DNA from: Parvibaculum sp.
Lineage (GTDB): Bacteria > Pseudomonadota > Alphaproteobacteria > Parvibaculales > Parvibaculaceae
Length of the DNA: 64,000 nucleotides
NCBI GenBank assembly: GCA_030645235.1
Contig: JAUSMV010000005.1
Coordinates: forward strand, 186,001 to 250,000
Direction: 5' to 3'
The position numbers were made by a program, and so were the translations under genes. Within the stretch, counting starts at the first letter, position 1. Every line of letters starts with the position of its first letter. The notes beneath the pieces are model-generated. The model had not been told where the DNA came from. It did no database searches and worked only from the letters and a program-made list of their open reading frames with translations. This document shows, in pieces, positions 17,857 through 27,375 of this stretch.

Positions 17857-18981
17857 CTAATACGCAGTCGAAAGGGGTGACGCGTCGCCCGTATGCATGG
17901 GCAAAAGAACGCGGAATACAGTACGCCGTGGCTGGCTCTCACATTCGACGATGCCGCCATGGTCGCCGATAATTTTGGCAACAAGCGCAAGACCGAGGCC
18001 TGTGCCTGACGATTTTGTGGTGACGAAGGGATCGAACATATGCGGCAGTAAATCTGCTGAAACGCCCGGACCATCATCAATCACACAAATTTCAAGGGGC
18101 AGGCTCACACGGTCACGGCTGCCCGGCATGGAGAGACGCACACCGGGGCGATATGCCGTGGTGAGGATAATTTCGCCTTCCGGTCCGCCGATAGCTTCGG
18201 CTGCATTTTTCACAAGATTGAGAAGCACCTGAATAAGCTGGTCTTTATCGCCAAGCACAGGCGGCAATGACGGATCGTATTCCTCATGGAACTTGATGCC
18301 TTTGCCAAAACCGCTCATCGCCAATTGCTTCACATGACCCAACACAACATGAATGTTGACCGGCTCACGCGGCACAGGACGCTCGTCAGAAAACACTTCC
18401 ATACGATCAACGAGCTTACAGATACGGTCGGTTTCATCGCAGATAAGGCGCGTCAGCGTGCGATCGTCAGCCGTTGCATTCAACTCAAGGAGCTGCGCAG
18501 CACCACGTATCCCCGACAAAGGATTTTTGATCTCATGTGCAAGAATCGCCGCCATGCCGGTCACTGAACGCGCGGCGCTGCGATGCGTGAGCTGGCGGTC
18601 CATCTTATGCGCCATCGTGCGCACTTGCAGGATCAGCAGCACCCGACCCGGATATTCATTGACAGGCGTCACCTGAATATCGACAGCGCGATCACCGGCC
18701 TTGGCCGTGCCGATCTCAACACCATATTCATTGACCGACACGCCATGCTCGATCACTTGCGCAACAAGCGCCAAAACGGGACTACCAAAAGCCACGACTT
18801 CACTCAACAGGTGATTGACAAGAACCGCCGCGCTCGCCGCAAAGAAGTGCTCGGCACTGTCATTGACATATTCAATGCGCATATCCCGATCGACCATGAT
18901 GACCGGGTGTGGCATCGCGTTGAGAATGGCGGATGCCTCCGGCAGCATGGGCGTCGGGTGTTGAATGGCGGTACGAACCAT
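17857..18981 (-). CDS. ntrB: Nitrogen sensor kinase NtrB
   Basis: A 374-residue cytoplasmic histidine kinase: a PAS domain ([20 protein letters not shown]), HisKA with [20 protein letters not shown] (phospho-His near residue 150), and HATPase_c with [12 protein letters not shown] and [10 protein letters not shown]. It responds to PII proteins and controls NtrC phosphorylation. Its ATG overlaps the dusB stop (bases 18979-18983), the classic dusB-ntrB-ntrC arrangement. Confidence 0.96.
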   Translation of the reverse strand: MVRTAIQHPTPMLPEASAILNAMPHPVIMVDRDMRIEYVNDSAEHFFAASAAVLVNHLLSEVVAFGSPVLALVAQVIEHGVSVNEYGVEIGTAKAGDRAVDIQVTPVNEYPGRVLLILQVRTMAHKMDRQLTHRSAARSVTGMAAILAHEIKNPLSGIRGAAQLLELNATADDRTLTRLICDETDRICKLVDRMEVFSDERPVPREPVNIHVVLGHVKQLAMSGFGKGIKFHEEYDPSLPPVLGDKDQLIQVLLNLVKNAAEAIGGPEGEIILTTAYRPGVRLSMPGSRDRVSLPLEICVIDDGPGVSADLLPHMFDPFVTTKSSGTGLGLALVAKIIGDHGGIVECESQPRRTVFRVLLPMHTGDASPLSTAY

Positions 18982-20006
18982 CAGGCGGCCTCGCTCGAAA
19001 GAGGGGCGATTAGCGCGCCTTGTGTCGCGCGCTCATAGAAATGATCAATCGCGGCAAGGACCGCTTGTGGTTCCCGCAGACGTACAACCTCATTGCGCAC
19101 ACTCATCGCATCATCAGGAAAAACGCGGGAGGCTTCTTCGAGATACCAAACAAGATGCTTACGCGCAGTACGCATACCCAGTTCATTGCCATAAAGCGAA
19201 AGCATGTCGCGGTAATGCGCAGCGACGATGCAGCCCTGTTCGGCCCAAGTCGGGGCGGGGATTTCTTTGCCCGTTTCCAGATAATGCGCGACCTGACGCA
19301 AAAACCAAGGACGGCCCTGCGCGCCTCGCCCGATCATCACACCGTCGGCACCCGACTGCGCGAGGATCGCTTTAGCGTCTTCGCAACTCATCACATCGCC
19401 ATTGGCGACAACGGGAATGGAAACCGCTTTTTTAACTTCGGAGATGAAGCCCCAGTCGGCGCGACCTTTATAAAACTGACAGCGGGTGCGGCCATGGACC
19501 GTCACCATCTTGACGCCTGCCGCCTCAGCACGCCGCGCCAGTTCCGGCGCATTGCGTGTGGTGTCGTCCCAGCCGGTACGCATCTTGAGGGTCACGGGCA
19601 CAGAAACGGCTCCGACAGTTGCCTCGATGAGCGTCAGCGCATGGTCGAGATTACGCATAAGAGCCGACCCCGAAAGACCGGACGTCACGGTCTTGGCCGG
19701 GCAGCCCATATTAATGTCAATAATGTCGGCCCCCGCCGCTTCGGCGAGCTTTGCCCCTTCGGCCATCCAATAAGGTTCACGGCCTGCGATCTGGATCACG
19801 AGGGGGTCAACATCGCCCTTCCCCGCCGCGCGGCGGACCACATCGGGGCGCTCGCGGACCAATTCGTCACTCGCCACCATTTCAGACACAACCAGCCCCG
19901 CGCCAAGATTGTGAGCGCAGCGGCGGAACGGAAGGTCTGTAATCCCGGCCATAGGCGCCAGAAGAACCGGCGTCTGAAGCGTGTGGGAACCAATAGATAT
20001 GGTCAA
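18981..20006 (-). CDS. dusB: tRNA-dihydrouridine synthase (DusB/NifR3)
   Basis: A 341-residue FMN enzyme that reduces uridine in the tRNA D-loop. The FMN-barrel opens with [14 protein letters not shown]; the catalytic cysteine is in [19 protein letters not shown] and GDV follow. The TTG at 20006 was chosen because the domain begins at once after it and nothing upstream is conserved. The same frame stays open to 20924, but that part only mirrors ispDF on the other strand. The start remains uncertain. Confidence 0.93.
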   Translation of the reverse strand: MTISIGSHTLQTPVLLAPMAGITDLPFRRCAHNLGAGLVVSEMVASDELVRERPDVVRRAAGKGDVDPLVIQIAGREPYWMAEGAKLAEAAGADIIDINMGCPAKTVTSGLSGSALMRNLDHALTLIEATVGAVSVPVTLKMRTGWDDTTRNAPELARRAEAAGVKMVTVHGRTRCQFYKGRADWGFISEVKKAVSIPVVANGDVMSCEDAKAILAQSGADGVMIGRGAQGRPWFLRQVAHYLETGKEIPAPTWAEQGCIVAAHYRDMLSLYGNELGMRTARKHLVWYLEEASRVFPDDAMSVRNEVVRLREPQAVLAAIDHFYERATQGALIAPLSSEAA

Positions 20007-20147
20007 AATATAGGCACCAAAAAAGACTGCACAAATTTTCAACAATTTACTGCAGGTGCGAAGAGCTTGCAAGCGGTTCTGTAGAAGAACTCCAAAACGC
20101 CGCATTTCTGGCTTGCACCCGCTCAAACCGGATGCCACCAACGCTGC

Positions 20148-21296
20148 ATGACAAATGCGGCGCTCATCGTGGCCGCCGGACGGGGCACGCGCGCCGGACC
20201 GGGGGGGCCGAAGCAATACCGGACCCTTGGCGGCATGACCGTCCTGCGCCGGACCCTTCTGGCTTTCGTGAACCACCCGGACATCAACATTATACAGGCG
20301 GTCATACACCCCGACGACCTGGGCGCTTATACGGCGGAGGCTGCGGGCCTGCCCAAGCTGCTTCCGCCCTGTTTTGGCGGTGAAACACGACAGGCTTCGG
20401 TCAAACTGGGTCTTGAAGCTCTTGGCAAAACAGCCCCCGCCTGCGTCCTCATCCATGACGGCGCACGCCCGCTTATATCCCCCGACATTATAGAGCGCAG
20501 CATTGCGGCCCTCAGCACCCATCAAGGTGCACTCGTCGCCCTGCCCGTCACCGACACCTTGCGCACAGCCAAGGATGGCTTGGCAGGAACAACTGTACCG
20601 CGCGACGGACTTTGGCGGGCCCAAACGCCGCAAGCCTTCCGCTTTGATACTATTCTCGAAGCCCATCGCAAGGCCCAGGGCACGGAACATACCGATGATG
20701 TGACCATTGCCACAGCAGCGGGAATAGATGTCACGATCATCGAAGGACATGAGAGCAATTTGAAAATCACAACCGCTGATGATCTGAAGCTTGCCGAACG
20801 CCTGCTGGGGTTGAGCGGCGAGAGCCGCACGGGTTCGGGATACGACGTTCATCGCTTTGGCGAGGGCGATCACGTCTGGCTTTGCGGGATAAAAGTTCCG
20901 CATACGCATGGTCTGGTCGGACATTCGGATGCGGATGTCGGCTTACACGCGCTGACGGACGCCATTCTCGGTGCCATCGGCGACGGCGACATCGGCCAGC
21001 ACTTCCCGCCAAGTGACCCGCAATGGAAAGGCGCATCATCGAATCTCTTTCTCGCCCATGCCGCAAAACTCACAAGCAACAAAGGCGCGCGGATCGTTCA
21101 TGTCGATGTGACATTTATTTGCGAGCGCCCGAAAATCGGGCCGCATCGTGACGCCATGCGCGCCCGTGTGGCTGAAATTCTCAACCTCACAACTGATCGG
21201 GTGAGCATCAAGGCGACAACAACCGAAGGTTTAGGTTTCACCGGACGTTCCGAAGGCCTTGCGGCACAGGCCCTTGCCACAGTGAGATTTGACTGA
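20148..21296 (+). CDS. ispDF: Bifunctional IspD/IspF of the MEP isoprenoid pathway
   Basis: A 382-residue fusion. Residues 1-225 are IspD (MEP cytidylyltransferase), with [10 protein letters not shown] nucleotide loop and HDGARPLIS. Residues about 228-382 are IspF (MEcPP synthase), with zinc motif [22 protein letters not shown] and [12 protein letters not shown]. The two steps flank IspE in isopentenyl diphosphate synthesis. The fusion is typical of alphaproteobacteria and some epsilonproteobacteria. It is divergent from dusB and shares one base with the pgpA start (TGATG). Confidence 0.97.
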   Translation: MTNAALIVAAGRGTRAGPGGPKQYRTLGGMTVLRRTLLAFVNHPDINIIQAVIHPDDLGAYTAEAAGLPKLLPPCFGGETRQASVKLGLEALGKTAPACVLIHDGARPLISPDIIERSIAALSTHQGALVALPVTDTLRTAKDGLAGTTVPRDGLWRAQTPQAFRFDTILEAHRKAQGTEHTDDVTIATAAGIDVTIIEGHESNLKITTADDLKLAERLLGLSGESRTGSGYDVHRFGEGDHVWLCGIKVPHTHGLVGHSDADVGLHALTDAILGAIGDGDIGQHFPPSDPQWKGASSNLFLAHAAKLTSNKGARIVHVDVTFICERPKIGPHRDAMRARVAEILNLTTDRVSIKATTTEGLGFTGRSEGLAAQALATVRFD

Positions 21297-21748
21297 TGCT
21301 GGTCAAATGTATTGCTACATGGTTTGGCTCAGGCCTGCTGCCCAAAGCACCCGGCACATGGGGCACATTGGCAGCGATCCCCTTTGCTTTTGTCATAACG
21401 GCCCTCTTCGGTCCGTCTATATTGCTCCTCGCCTCTATCCTCGCTTTTGTGATCGGCATTTGGGCGGCGGGCGCTCACGCAAAAGCGATCGGCAATCCTG
21501 ATCCGTCAGAAGTGGTGATCGACGAAGTGGCGGCCATTTGGCTTGTGCTCACTTTTGTCCCCGTGACGTTTGTGGGGTGGTTCATCGCTTTCGTCGTCTT
21601 CCGTTTTTTCGATGTGGTAAAGCCGTGGCCGGTGAGTTTGGCCGACGCGAAACTCAAAGGTGGCTTCGGCATCATGGCCGATGACATCATTGCGGCGCTC
21701 TATACGCTGCTTATCCTCTGGTTGATGCAATTCTATCTTGGAACCTGA
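21296..21748 (+). CDS. pgpA: Phosphatidylglycerophosphatase A
   Basis: A 150-residue integral inner-membrane phosphatase that dephosphorylates phosphatidylglycerophosphate to phosphatidylglycerol. Family marks are TWFGSGLLPKAPGTWGTLAAIP at the start, DPSEVVIDEVAAIWL with the conserved acidic residues, FRFFDVVKPWPV and GGFGIMADDIIAAL. Several hydrophobic helices are visible. Translation is coupled to ispDF by a one-base overlap. Confidence 0.93.
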   Translation: MLVKCIATWFGSGLLPKAPGTWGTLAAIPFAFVITALFGPSILLLASILAFVIGIWAAGAHAKAIGNPDPSEVVIDEVAAIWLVLTFVPVTFVGWFIAFVVFRFFDVVKPWPVSLADAKLKGGFGIMADDIIAALYTLLILWLMQFYLGT

Positions 21749-21754
21749 ATTGAA

Positions 21755-22249
21755 ATGTCACTGTTTCCCCGCCCGCTCGTCCAAATGGCTGAACTGCTGC
21801 TCGGTGATTGCCGCGACGCGAAACTCAAAATCGTAACGGCCGAGTCATGCACAGGCGGGCTAATCGCGGCGCTGCTGACCGAAATCCCCGGTTCATCCGA
21901 TGTCGTGGAGCGTGGTTTCGTCACCTATTCCAACGAAGCCAAACGAGACAGCCTTGGTGTGCCCGGTGATTTGATCGCGGATTTCGGCGCCGTGAGTGAA
22001 CCTGTCGCCCGCGCCATGGCCGAAGGAGCCATCAACAATTCACGCGCGCATTTATCTGTGTCGGTCACAGGCGTTGCCGGACCCGGCGGCGGCACGGTCC
22101 TGAAACCTGTCGGCCTTGTGCATTTTGGCGCGGCCCGGCGCGGCAAGAGCATTATCCACGAATCCCAACGCTTCGGTGACTTGGGCCGCGAAGAGATCCG
22201 CATTAAGAGCGTGGCCTTCGCTCTCGACATGCTACGTCGATTGATCTGA
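21755..22249 (+). CDS. pncC: Nicotinamide-nucleotide amidase (CinA C-terminal domain)
   Basis: A 164-residue stand-alone CinA_C domain. The signature TAESCTGGLIAALLTEIPGS holds the catalytic serine, and VSVTGVAGPGGG follows. It deamidates NMN to NaMN in pyridine-nucleotide salvage. The N-terminal MoeA-like domain of full CinA is absent, as in many alphaproteobacteria. It follows pgpA by six bases. Confidence 0.92.
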   Translation: MSLFPRPLVQMAELLLGDCRDAKLKIVTAESCTGGLIAALLTEIPGSSDVVERGFVTYSNEAKRDSLGVPGDLIADFGAVSEPVARAMAEGAINNSRAHLSVSVTGVAGPGGGTVLKPVGLVHFGAARRGKSIIHESQRFGDLGREEIRIKSVAFALDMLRRLI

Positions 22250-22410
22250 GAATTATTCTGCATACCGCTCAGTTGAAAAATGGCGTAACTCCTTAAAATT
22301 TTATCGATTGCTAATGAGGCATTAACCGAGAGTGCCAATCCCTTAAGTGCGGATTTAACAGGCTGATGGTCCTATTCAGACTCAACCTGTTCGCCATAAG
22401 GAATGCGGCA

Positions 22411-24081
22411 ATGCTTGGCTCTCTAAAATTCAAGTTCGGAAGCATGTCACTCGGTTATTTGCTTCTTGTCCTTGCGGCATCCGGTGCCGGTGCATGGGGC
22501 GCAACCTCCATCGACAGCGCGATGAACCAAGCCTCTATGACCGCCACGGCGCTTCGCAACCATATGCAGGCCGACATGATGCATGACGCGCTACGCGCCG
22601 ACGTGCTGGGTGCCCTTCTCGCCGCCAGCGAACATCAGAGCCTCGACAGCGTCAACGCGGATGTTAAAGAACACGCGCAGGTATTTGAAGACGCCCTTGC
22701 CGCCAACCGCGCGCTCGACCTTCAGGCCGATATCAAGACAACTATGAAAAACCTCGATGCACCGCTCGCCTCCTACATTGCGGCGGCTCAGGAAATCGTT
22801 GATCTTGCCGGTCAAGACGGCGAAATCGCCAAGCGCGCGCTCCCCGCTTTTCTCGATGCCTTCTCAGTCCTCGAAGACGCAATGGGCGCTGCCGGTGACA
22901 AAATTGAAGCCTCGGTCGGCACATCACAAGCTCAGGCAAGCAGCACGGCGACACTCGCTAAAACTGCACTGGCCGTTGTGACGCTCATCGCACTTATCGT
23001 GTCGGTTGCGCTTTTTTACATGAACTGGACCGGCATCATCACGCCGATCACACGCCTTGCTGAAGTAATGGGCTGGCTCAAAGACGGCAATAACGACGTC
23101 ACCGTGCCGGGGATTACGCGCACAGACGAAATCGGCGACATGGCCGTTGCGGTTGAAAACTTCCGTAAAGCCGGTATCGAACGCATCCGCCTTGAAACCG
23201 AAGCCGCCTCTACCCGCGCCGAACATGAACGTCATGCCAATGTCATTGAGGAGGCAACAAAATCCTTCGCCGCTGATGTCGAAGAACTGATCGGCTTTGT
23301 GGCCAGTGCCGCTGTGGAACTTGAAACCTCGGCCGGACAGCTCACCAACACCGCCGCGCAGAGCGTGGACCGCGCCTCGACCGTTGCTGCCGCTTCTGCG
23401 GAATCCGCCTCAATCACCGAGACGGTTGCGGCTGCCGCCGAAGAACTCTCAGCCTCAATTACCGAAGTTGCAAAGCGCGTTCGTGACTCAGAAACGGCAT
23501 CACGCAATGCCGCCAATGAAACCAAAATCAGCGCGCAGGAAATGCAGCAACTTGCCGAGGCCACCAAGCGCATCGGTGAAGTGACGAGCCTGATTACCGA
23601 AATCGCCGCGCAGACGAACCTGCTGGCGCTCAACGCCACTATCGAAGCGGCCCGTGCCGGCGAAGCCGGTAAAGGCTTCGCGGTTGTGGCCTCGGAAGTG
23701 AAAACACTGGCGACCCAGACAGCACGCGCCACCGAGCAAATCTCCTCACAGATCAATGACGTGCAAGCCGCAACCGACCGCGCCATTGCCGCTATTGCCC
23801 GCATTGAAAACACCGTGGCTGAAGTCGAATCCATCAGCACGGCAATTTCGGTTGCAACGGAAGAACAGGATGCAGCGACACGCGAAGTGACACGCGGCAT
23901 TTCTGACGCCTCCAACGGTGTGCGCGAAATCTCGTCTCACATTGAAAGCGTCTCAAGTTCGGCCCAGGATGCCGGTCACGCCGCCAAAGACGTGCTGGAA
24001 GCCTCAGGCTCACTCTCCACCAATGCCGTGGCGCTGCGCGACCGCATTGCCGGCTTTATCGAAACTGTACGGGCGGCTTAA
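22411..24081 (+). CDS. Methyl-accepting chemotaxis protein
   Basis: 556 residues. An N-terminal membrane helix (near residues 14-32) is followed by an all-helical sensor domain of about 150 residues, a second membrane helix near residue 195, a HAMP domain ([17 protein letters not shown] ... [15 protein letters not shown]) and a long coiled-coil signalling domain. The hairpin tip is [20 protein letters not shown]. It should relay a periplasmic signal to CheA/CheW; the ligand is unknown and no che genes are in the window. The ATG at 22411 is preceded by AAGGA and matches the start of the hydrophobic segment. Confidence 0.93.
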   Translation: MLGSLKFKFGSMSLGYLLLVLAASGAGAWGATSIDSAMNQASMTATALRNHMQADMMHDALRADVLGALLAASEHQSLDSVNADVKEHAQVFEDALAANRALDLQADIKTTMKNLDAPLASYIAAAQEIVDLAGQDGEIAKRALPAFLDAFSVLEDAMGAAGDKIEASVGTSQAQASSTATLAKTALAVVTLIALIVSVALFYMNWTGIITPITRLAEVMGWLKDGNNDVTVPGITRTDEIGDMAVAVENFRKAGIERIRLETEAASTRAEHERHANVIEEATKSFAADVEELIGFVASAAVELETSAGQLTNTAAQSVDRASTVAAASAESASITETVAAAAEELSASITEVAKRVRDSETASRNAANETKISAQEMQQLAEATKRIGEVTSLITEIAAQTNLLALNATIEAARAGEAGKGFAVVASEVKTLATQTARATEQISSQINDVQAATDRAIAAIARIENTVAEVESISTAISVATEEQDAATREVTRGISDASNGVREISSHIESVSSSAQDAGHAAKDVLEASGSLSTNAVALRDRIAGFIETVRAA

Positions 24082-24108
24082 CGCTTCCGCGTGCTCTGTC
24101 GTGGGCGA

Positions 24109-25047
24109 CTAGAGCGCGTCGGTATTGAGCGGAGCCCCTGTCACCCGCCTGAAGGCATCGAGGTAGCGAGCACTCGTTTCCGCGACAACTTCAGGCGGCA
24201 GTGGCGGCGGCGGTGCCTCGCCATTCCACTTGCCCGCTTTGCGCAGACCATCGAGATAATCGCGCAACTGCTGCTTATCAAAGCTCGGCTGTCCCCGCCC
24301 CGGCGCATATTGATCGGCGGGCCAGAAACGCGAGCTGTCAGGCGTCATCACCTCGTCGATGAGGATGATCGTGCCGTCCGGCTGATGGCCGAATTCAAAC
24401 TTCGTATCCGCAATGATAATCCCGCGCGCTTCCGCCGCCGCCTGCCCACGCGCATAGATGGCGCGCGTCAGACGCTCAAGCTCGGCAGCCGCTTTATCCC
24501 CGACAACAGCGCGCATCTGCGTGATGGTGATATTCTCATCATGACCCGTTTCGGCTTTGCTGGCGGGTGAGAAAATCGCCGGATTGAGCTTGTCGCTTTC
24601 ACGCAAACCTTCGGCGAGCTTCTCGCCTGCAAGCGTGCCGCTCTGGCTGTACTCCTTCCATGCCGAGCCGGAAATATAACCCCGGATCACGCATTCAATC
24701 GGGAAGACGGTCGTGCGCTTGCAAAGCATGGAGCGGCCCGCAAGCGCGGCACGATGACCTTTCAAGGCGGGCACGGCGGCGATGATTTCATCAGCATTGG
24801 CGGAGATGAGATGATGCGCGACTGTGCCTTCCAATTGTCTGAACCACCACGCACTGATCTGCGTCAGCACCGCGCCTTTGAACGGAATGGCTTCGTTCAT
24901 CACCACATCAAAGGCGCTCATGCGATCGGTCGCCACGAGCAACAAGCGGTCAGCATCGACCTCATAAATATCGCGCACTTTGCCGCGCCCAAGCCGCTTC
25001 AAAGGCAGGTCGCTGGTGGTCATGGCCAAGGTCGGAGCAAGGGTCAT
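24109..25047 (-). CDS. purC: Phosphoribosylaminoimidazole-succinocarboxamide synthase
   Basis: A 312-residue SAICAR synthase of purine biosynthesis that joins CAIR with aspartate using ATP. Recognisable stretches are [50 protein letters not shown] and IADTKFEFG with [13 protein letters not shown]. The roughly 300-residue length matches the longer, yeast-like type. The start at 25047 was chosen because GAGGA precedes it. It is convergent with the chemoreceptor and divergent from the lipase. Confidence 0.95.
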   Translation of the reverse strand: MTLAPTLAMTTSDLPLKRLGRGKVRDIYEVDADRLLLVATDRMSAFDVVMNEAIPFKGAVLTQISAWWFRQLEGTVAHHLISANADEIIAAVPALKGHRAALAGRSMLCKRTTVFPIECVIRGYISGSAWKEYSQSGTLAGEKLAEGLRESDKLNPAIFSPASKAETGHDENITITQMRAVVGDKAAAELERLTRAIYARGQAAAEARGIIIADTKFEFGHQPDGTIILIDEVMTPDSSRFWPADQYAPGRGQPSFDKQQLRDYLDGLRKAGKWNGEAPPPPLPPEVVAETSARYLDAFRRVTGAPLNTDAL

Positions 25048-25206
25048 TGCGGTCCTCGATAGGGGCATTCGGTTTCAGACGGGCCAGATTGATACCCTTT
25101 TCCGAGGCGGAAACAAAGGCGGGGAAATCTTATATTTGGACGGGGTGCCATTGAACTGGTTAGGCTCGCAAACCATTTGCGGGACTGGGTTTGGGAGAGG
25201 CTCATC

Positions 25207-26373
25207 GTGACATCGGGATTTTTGTACAAATGGGGCGTGGTGGCGGGGCTGTTGCTCCTGCTGACAGCTTGCGCCAAGCCTACACCGCTCAACGCGCCCG
25301 ACGGCGTGGAACTGACGCCGCTCTCGTCCTATTCGACGCTGGAAAGCCGCGTTCTGCTGTGGATGAGCGGCGTTGAAGACGTCAGCGTTTCGCAGGACGT
25401 TGACCTCTACCGCATGGTCTATCGCACCCGCAATGGCGCGGGAAAAGAGATCGCCGTGAGCGGACTTCTCGCTCTGCCGCGCAACACAAAGCCAACGCAT
25501 TTGGCGAGCTTTCAACACGGCACAACAACGAGCCGCGACGCGGTTCCCTCCGCTCCTGACGGCACGGGGATTGCCGCTGCGGTGCTCTTTGCGGGCAACG
25601 GCTATGCGCTGATCGCGCCGGATTATATCGGTCTTGGCGTATCCGATGAGCGCCATCCCTATCTCGTGGCCGACGATGCAGCGCGCGCTGTCACCGACAT
25701 GATCGACGCGGCGCGTAAGATCGAAGGCGTGCCCGGTGGCCCTGTATTTCTCAGTGGTTTTTCGCAAGGCGGCGCAGCGAGTGTGGCAGCGACAAAAGCG
25801 CTCGAAGCGCGCGGCGAAAAAGTGATGGGCGCCGCGCCCGTGGCCGGTGCTTACGACTTGCGCAACATCTCGCTCAAAGCCGCAATGAAAGGCGGCGCGA
25901 AGCAACATTCGCTTTATCTCGCTTACATCGCCTGGGGTTATTCGGATCGCTACGGACATCCTCTCACCTCGGTTTTGACGACGGACTATGCGGCGAAGGT
26001 GACTGAGCTTTTCAGCACCCCGCATAAGCCTGATGAATTTATTGAATCTCTGCCTGCGAACCCGCGCGACATGTTCACGCCCGCGTTTCTCAGCGCCTTC
26101 GACAATGACGGGGAACATTGGTTCCTCACCGCGCTTGCCGACAACGATCTGAGCAATTGGAAACCGGCAACGAAGATGCGGCTCTATTACGGATCAGCGG
26201 ACGCCGATGTGGTGCCCGAAGAAGCATTGAGCGCGACAAAGAAGATGCGGGAAATGGGAGCGGATGTGACGGCGGTGGATGTTGGCCCCGTGGGGCACGA
26301 CCCGTCTATGCTGGGTGCTGCGCCGAAAATTCTCGCCTGGTTGCAAGAACTAGATCAGGGCCAACCGAACTGA
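25207..26373 (+). CDS. Secretory lipase-like alpha/beta hydrolase, predicted lipoprotein
   Basis: 388 residues. A GTG start (with GGGAGAGG just upstream) opens a lipoprotein signal ending in LLTAC. The alpha/beta-hydrolase triad is visible: nucleophile in FLSGFSQGG near residue 180, Asp in YYGSADADVVPEE and His in VGHDPSM. The sequence resembles the secretory lipase (LIP) family with APDYIGLGVSDERHPY; the true substrate is not indicated. Its last 19 bases overlap the convergent sulfotransferase gene. Confidence 0.82.
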   Translation: MTSGFLYKWGVVAGLLLLLTACAKPTPLNAPDGVELTPLSSYSTLESRVLLWMSGVEDVSVSQDVDLYRMVYRTRNGAGKEIAVSGLLALPRNTKPTHLASFQHGTTTSRDAVPSAPDGTGIAAAVLFAGNGYALIAPDYIGLGVSDERHPYLVADDAARAVTDMIDAARKIEGVPGGPVFLSGFSQGGAASVAATKALEARGEKVMGAAPVAGAYDLRNISLKAAMKGGAKQHSLYLAYIAWGYSDRYGHPLTSVLTTDYAAKVTELFSTPHKPDEFIESLPANPRDMFTPAFLSAFDNDGEHWFLTALADNDLSNWKPATKMRLYYGSADADVVPEEALSATKKMREMGADVTAVDVGPVGHDPSMLGAAPKILAWLQELDQGQPN

Positions 26374-27137
26374 TGACGCCACGCATCCGGAATAAGCGTA
26401 CTCGCACGCTCAATTTGAGATGACGTAAAAGCCGTCTTCCACTCGTCAGTTGTGCCCGTTCTGAAATGCGCCGCCATTGTTTTGTCAGGGAGCTGAAAAT
26501 TCAAACGCGTTACGTCGATCTGCAGGAAGTCCAGAATTTCTAAAATAAAATCTGCTTCACGGCCCTTAAACTGCTGGTACTCGGTCAACAGGAACCGTCC
26601 GGGAAACACATCGACGGCACGCAACCAATCCGCTGTCCACCGGATCACACTGGGCAGGAAATTTTCGATCTGCCACGAGACCCGGCCCTCAAAATCCATC
26701 GCATGATATTCGGGCGTGGGCACAGGCGTAACGCGGAATAAACGCTCAGAAAGGCCTTCCCGATAACGACGATCTACATGATGAGTCCAACTTAATGTCA
26801 CCGAACGCGGGTCGCGCAAATGCACAATCCAACGCGGGACAAATGCATTAAGGAGCTGAAGGTTTGTCGGGTGGGCGTCGATGTGGACAGCCGCTACACG
26901 TTGGCCTTTTCGTAACTCAATGAGACCTTCAAGGGTCAGACGATCTTCCGGAAAATACCGCAAGGAGACGATCTCGTTACCAAGACCGGCTCTCCGCAGC
27001 GTTTCGTTCATATAAACGGTGCCAGATTTGGGAATTGAAACGATGAGCGCACTTGGGAAAATTTCAACGGGCGCATCTGGTGCATCAGAAGCGTTTTCCG
27101 GATCAATTACTTCAGATGCCAAGTCCAGTCCTCCCAT
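26355..27137 (-). CDS. Sulfotransferase-like protein
   Basis: A 260-residue protein with the two PAPS-binding motifs: the 5'-phosphosulfate loop SIPKSGTVYMNETL near residues 33-47 and the 3'-phosphate motif VHLRDPRSVTLSW near residue 106. Family members transfer sulfate from PAPS to hydroxyls or amines; the acceptor is unknown and no PAPS synthesis genes are nearby. GAGGG lies six bases upstream of the ATG. It sits beside tRNA-Glu, a common landing site for acquired DNA, but no integrase or att duplication was seen. Confidence 0.78.
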   Translation of the reverse strand: MGGLDLASEVIDPENASDAPDAPVEIFPSALIVSIPKSGTVYMNETLRRAGLGNEIVSLRYFPEDRLTLEGLIELRKGQRVAAVHIDAHPTNLQLLNAFVPRWIVHLRDPRSVTLSWTHHVDRRYREGLSERLFRVTPVPTPEYHAMDFEGRVSWQIENFLPSVIRWTADWLRAVDVFPGRFLLTEYQQFKGREADFILEILDFLQIDVTRLNFQLPDKTMAAHFRTGTTDEWKTAFTSSQIERASTLIPDAWRHQFGWP

Positions 27138-27176
27138 TTTTGTCCCTCATCCAATCTTATAGATGATTTACAAAAA

Positions 27177-27251
27177 TGGTACGCCCTAGGGGAGTCGAAC
27201 CCCTCTTTCCAGAATGAAAATCTGGCGTCCTAACCGATAGACGAAGGGCGC
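27177..27251 (-). tRNA. tRNA-Glu (TTC)
   Basis: Folds as a full cloverleaf: a 7-bp acceptor stem with a G-U at the end, a D-arm, an anticodon stem CCAGA/TCTGG with loop TTTTCAT giving anticodon TTC, a T-arm AGGGG/CCCCT around TTCGACT, and an encoded CCA. Confidence 0.95.
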
Positions 27252-27375
27252 ACAACGGGTCCAAGCATCGGACCCTGAGCGCTGGGTCCGAAGACCACTG
27301 ACGGGGCTTATAAGGGGCGAATTGCGCTCTGACAAGACTGTTCGTCGCGCTATTTTGTCTTTTTGGCTGAGCTTT

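Noticed and set aside
20007-20924. Long N-terminal extension of dusB
   Set aside because: The added 306 codons lie opposite ispDF and have no dihydrouridine-synthase similarity.
24109-25068. purC start at 25068 or 25023
   Set aside because: Only 25047 has a well-placed GAGGA; the others lack a ribosome site.
27257-27275. GGGTCC/GGACCC hairpin beside tRNA-Glu as an attachment site
   Set aside because: No duplicated tRNA end or integrase was found; it is a simple small hairpin.
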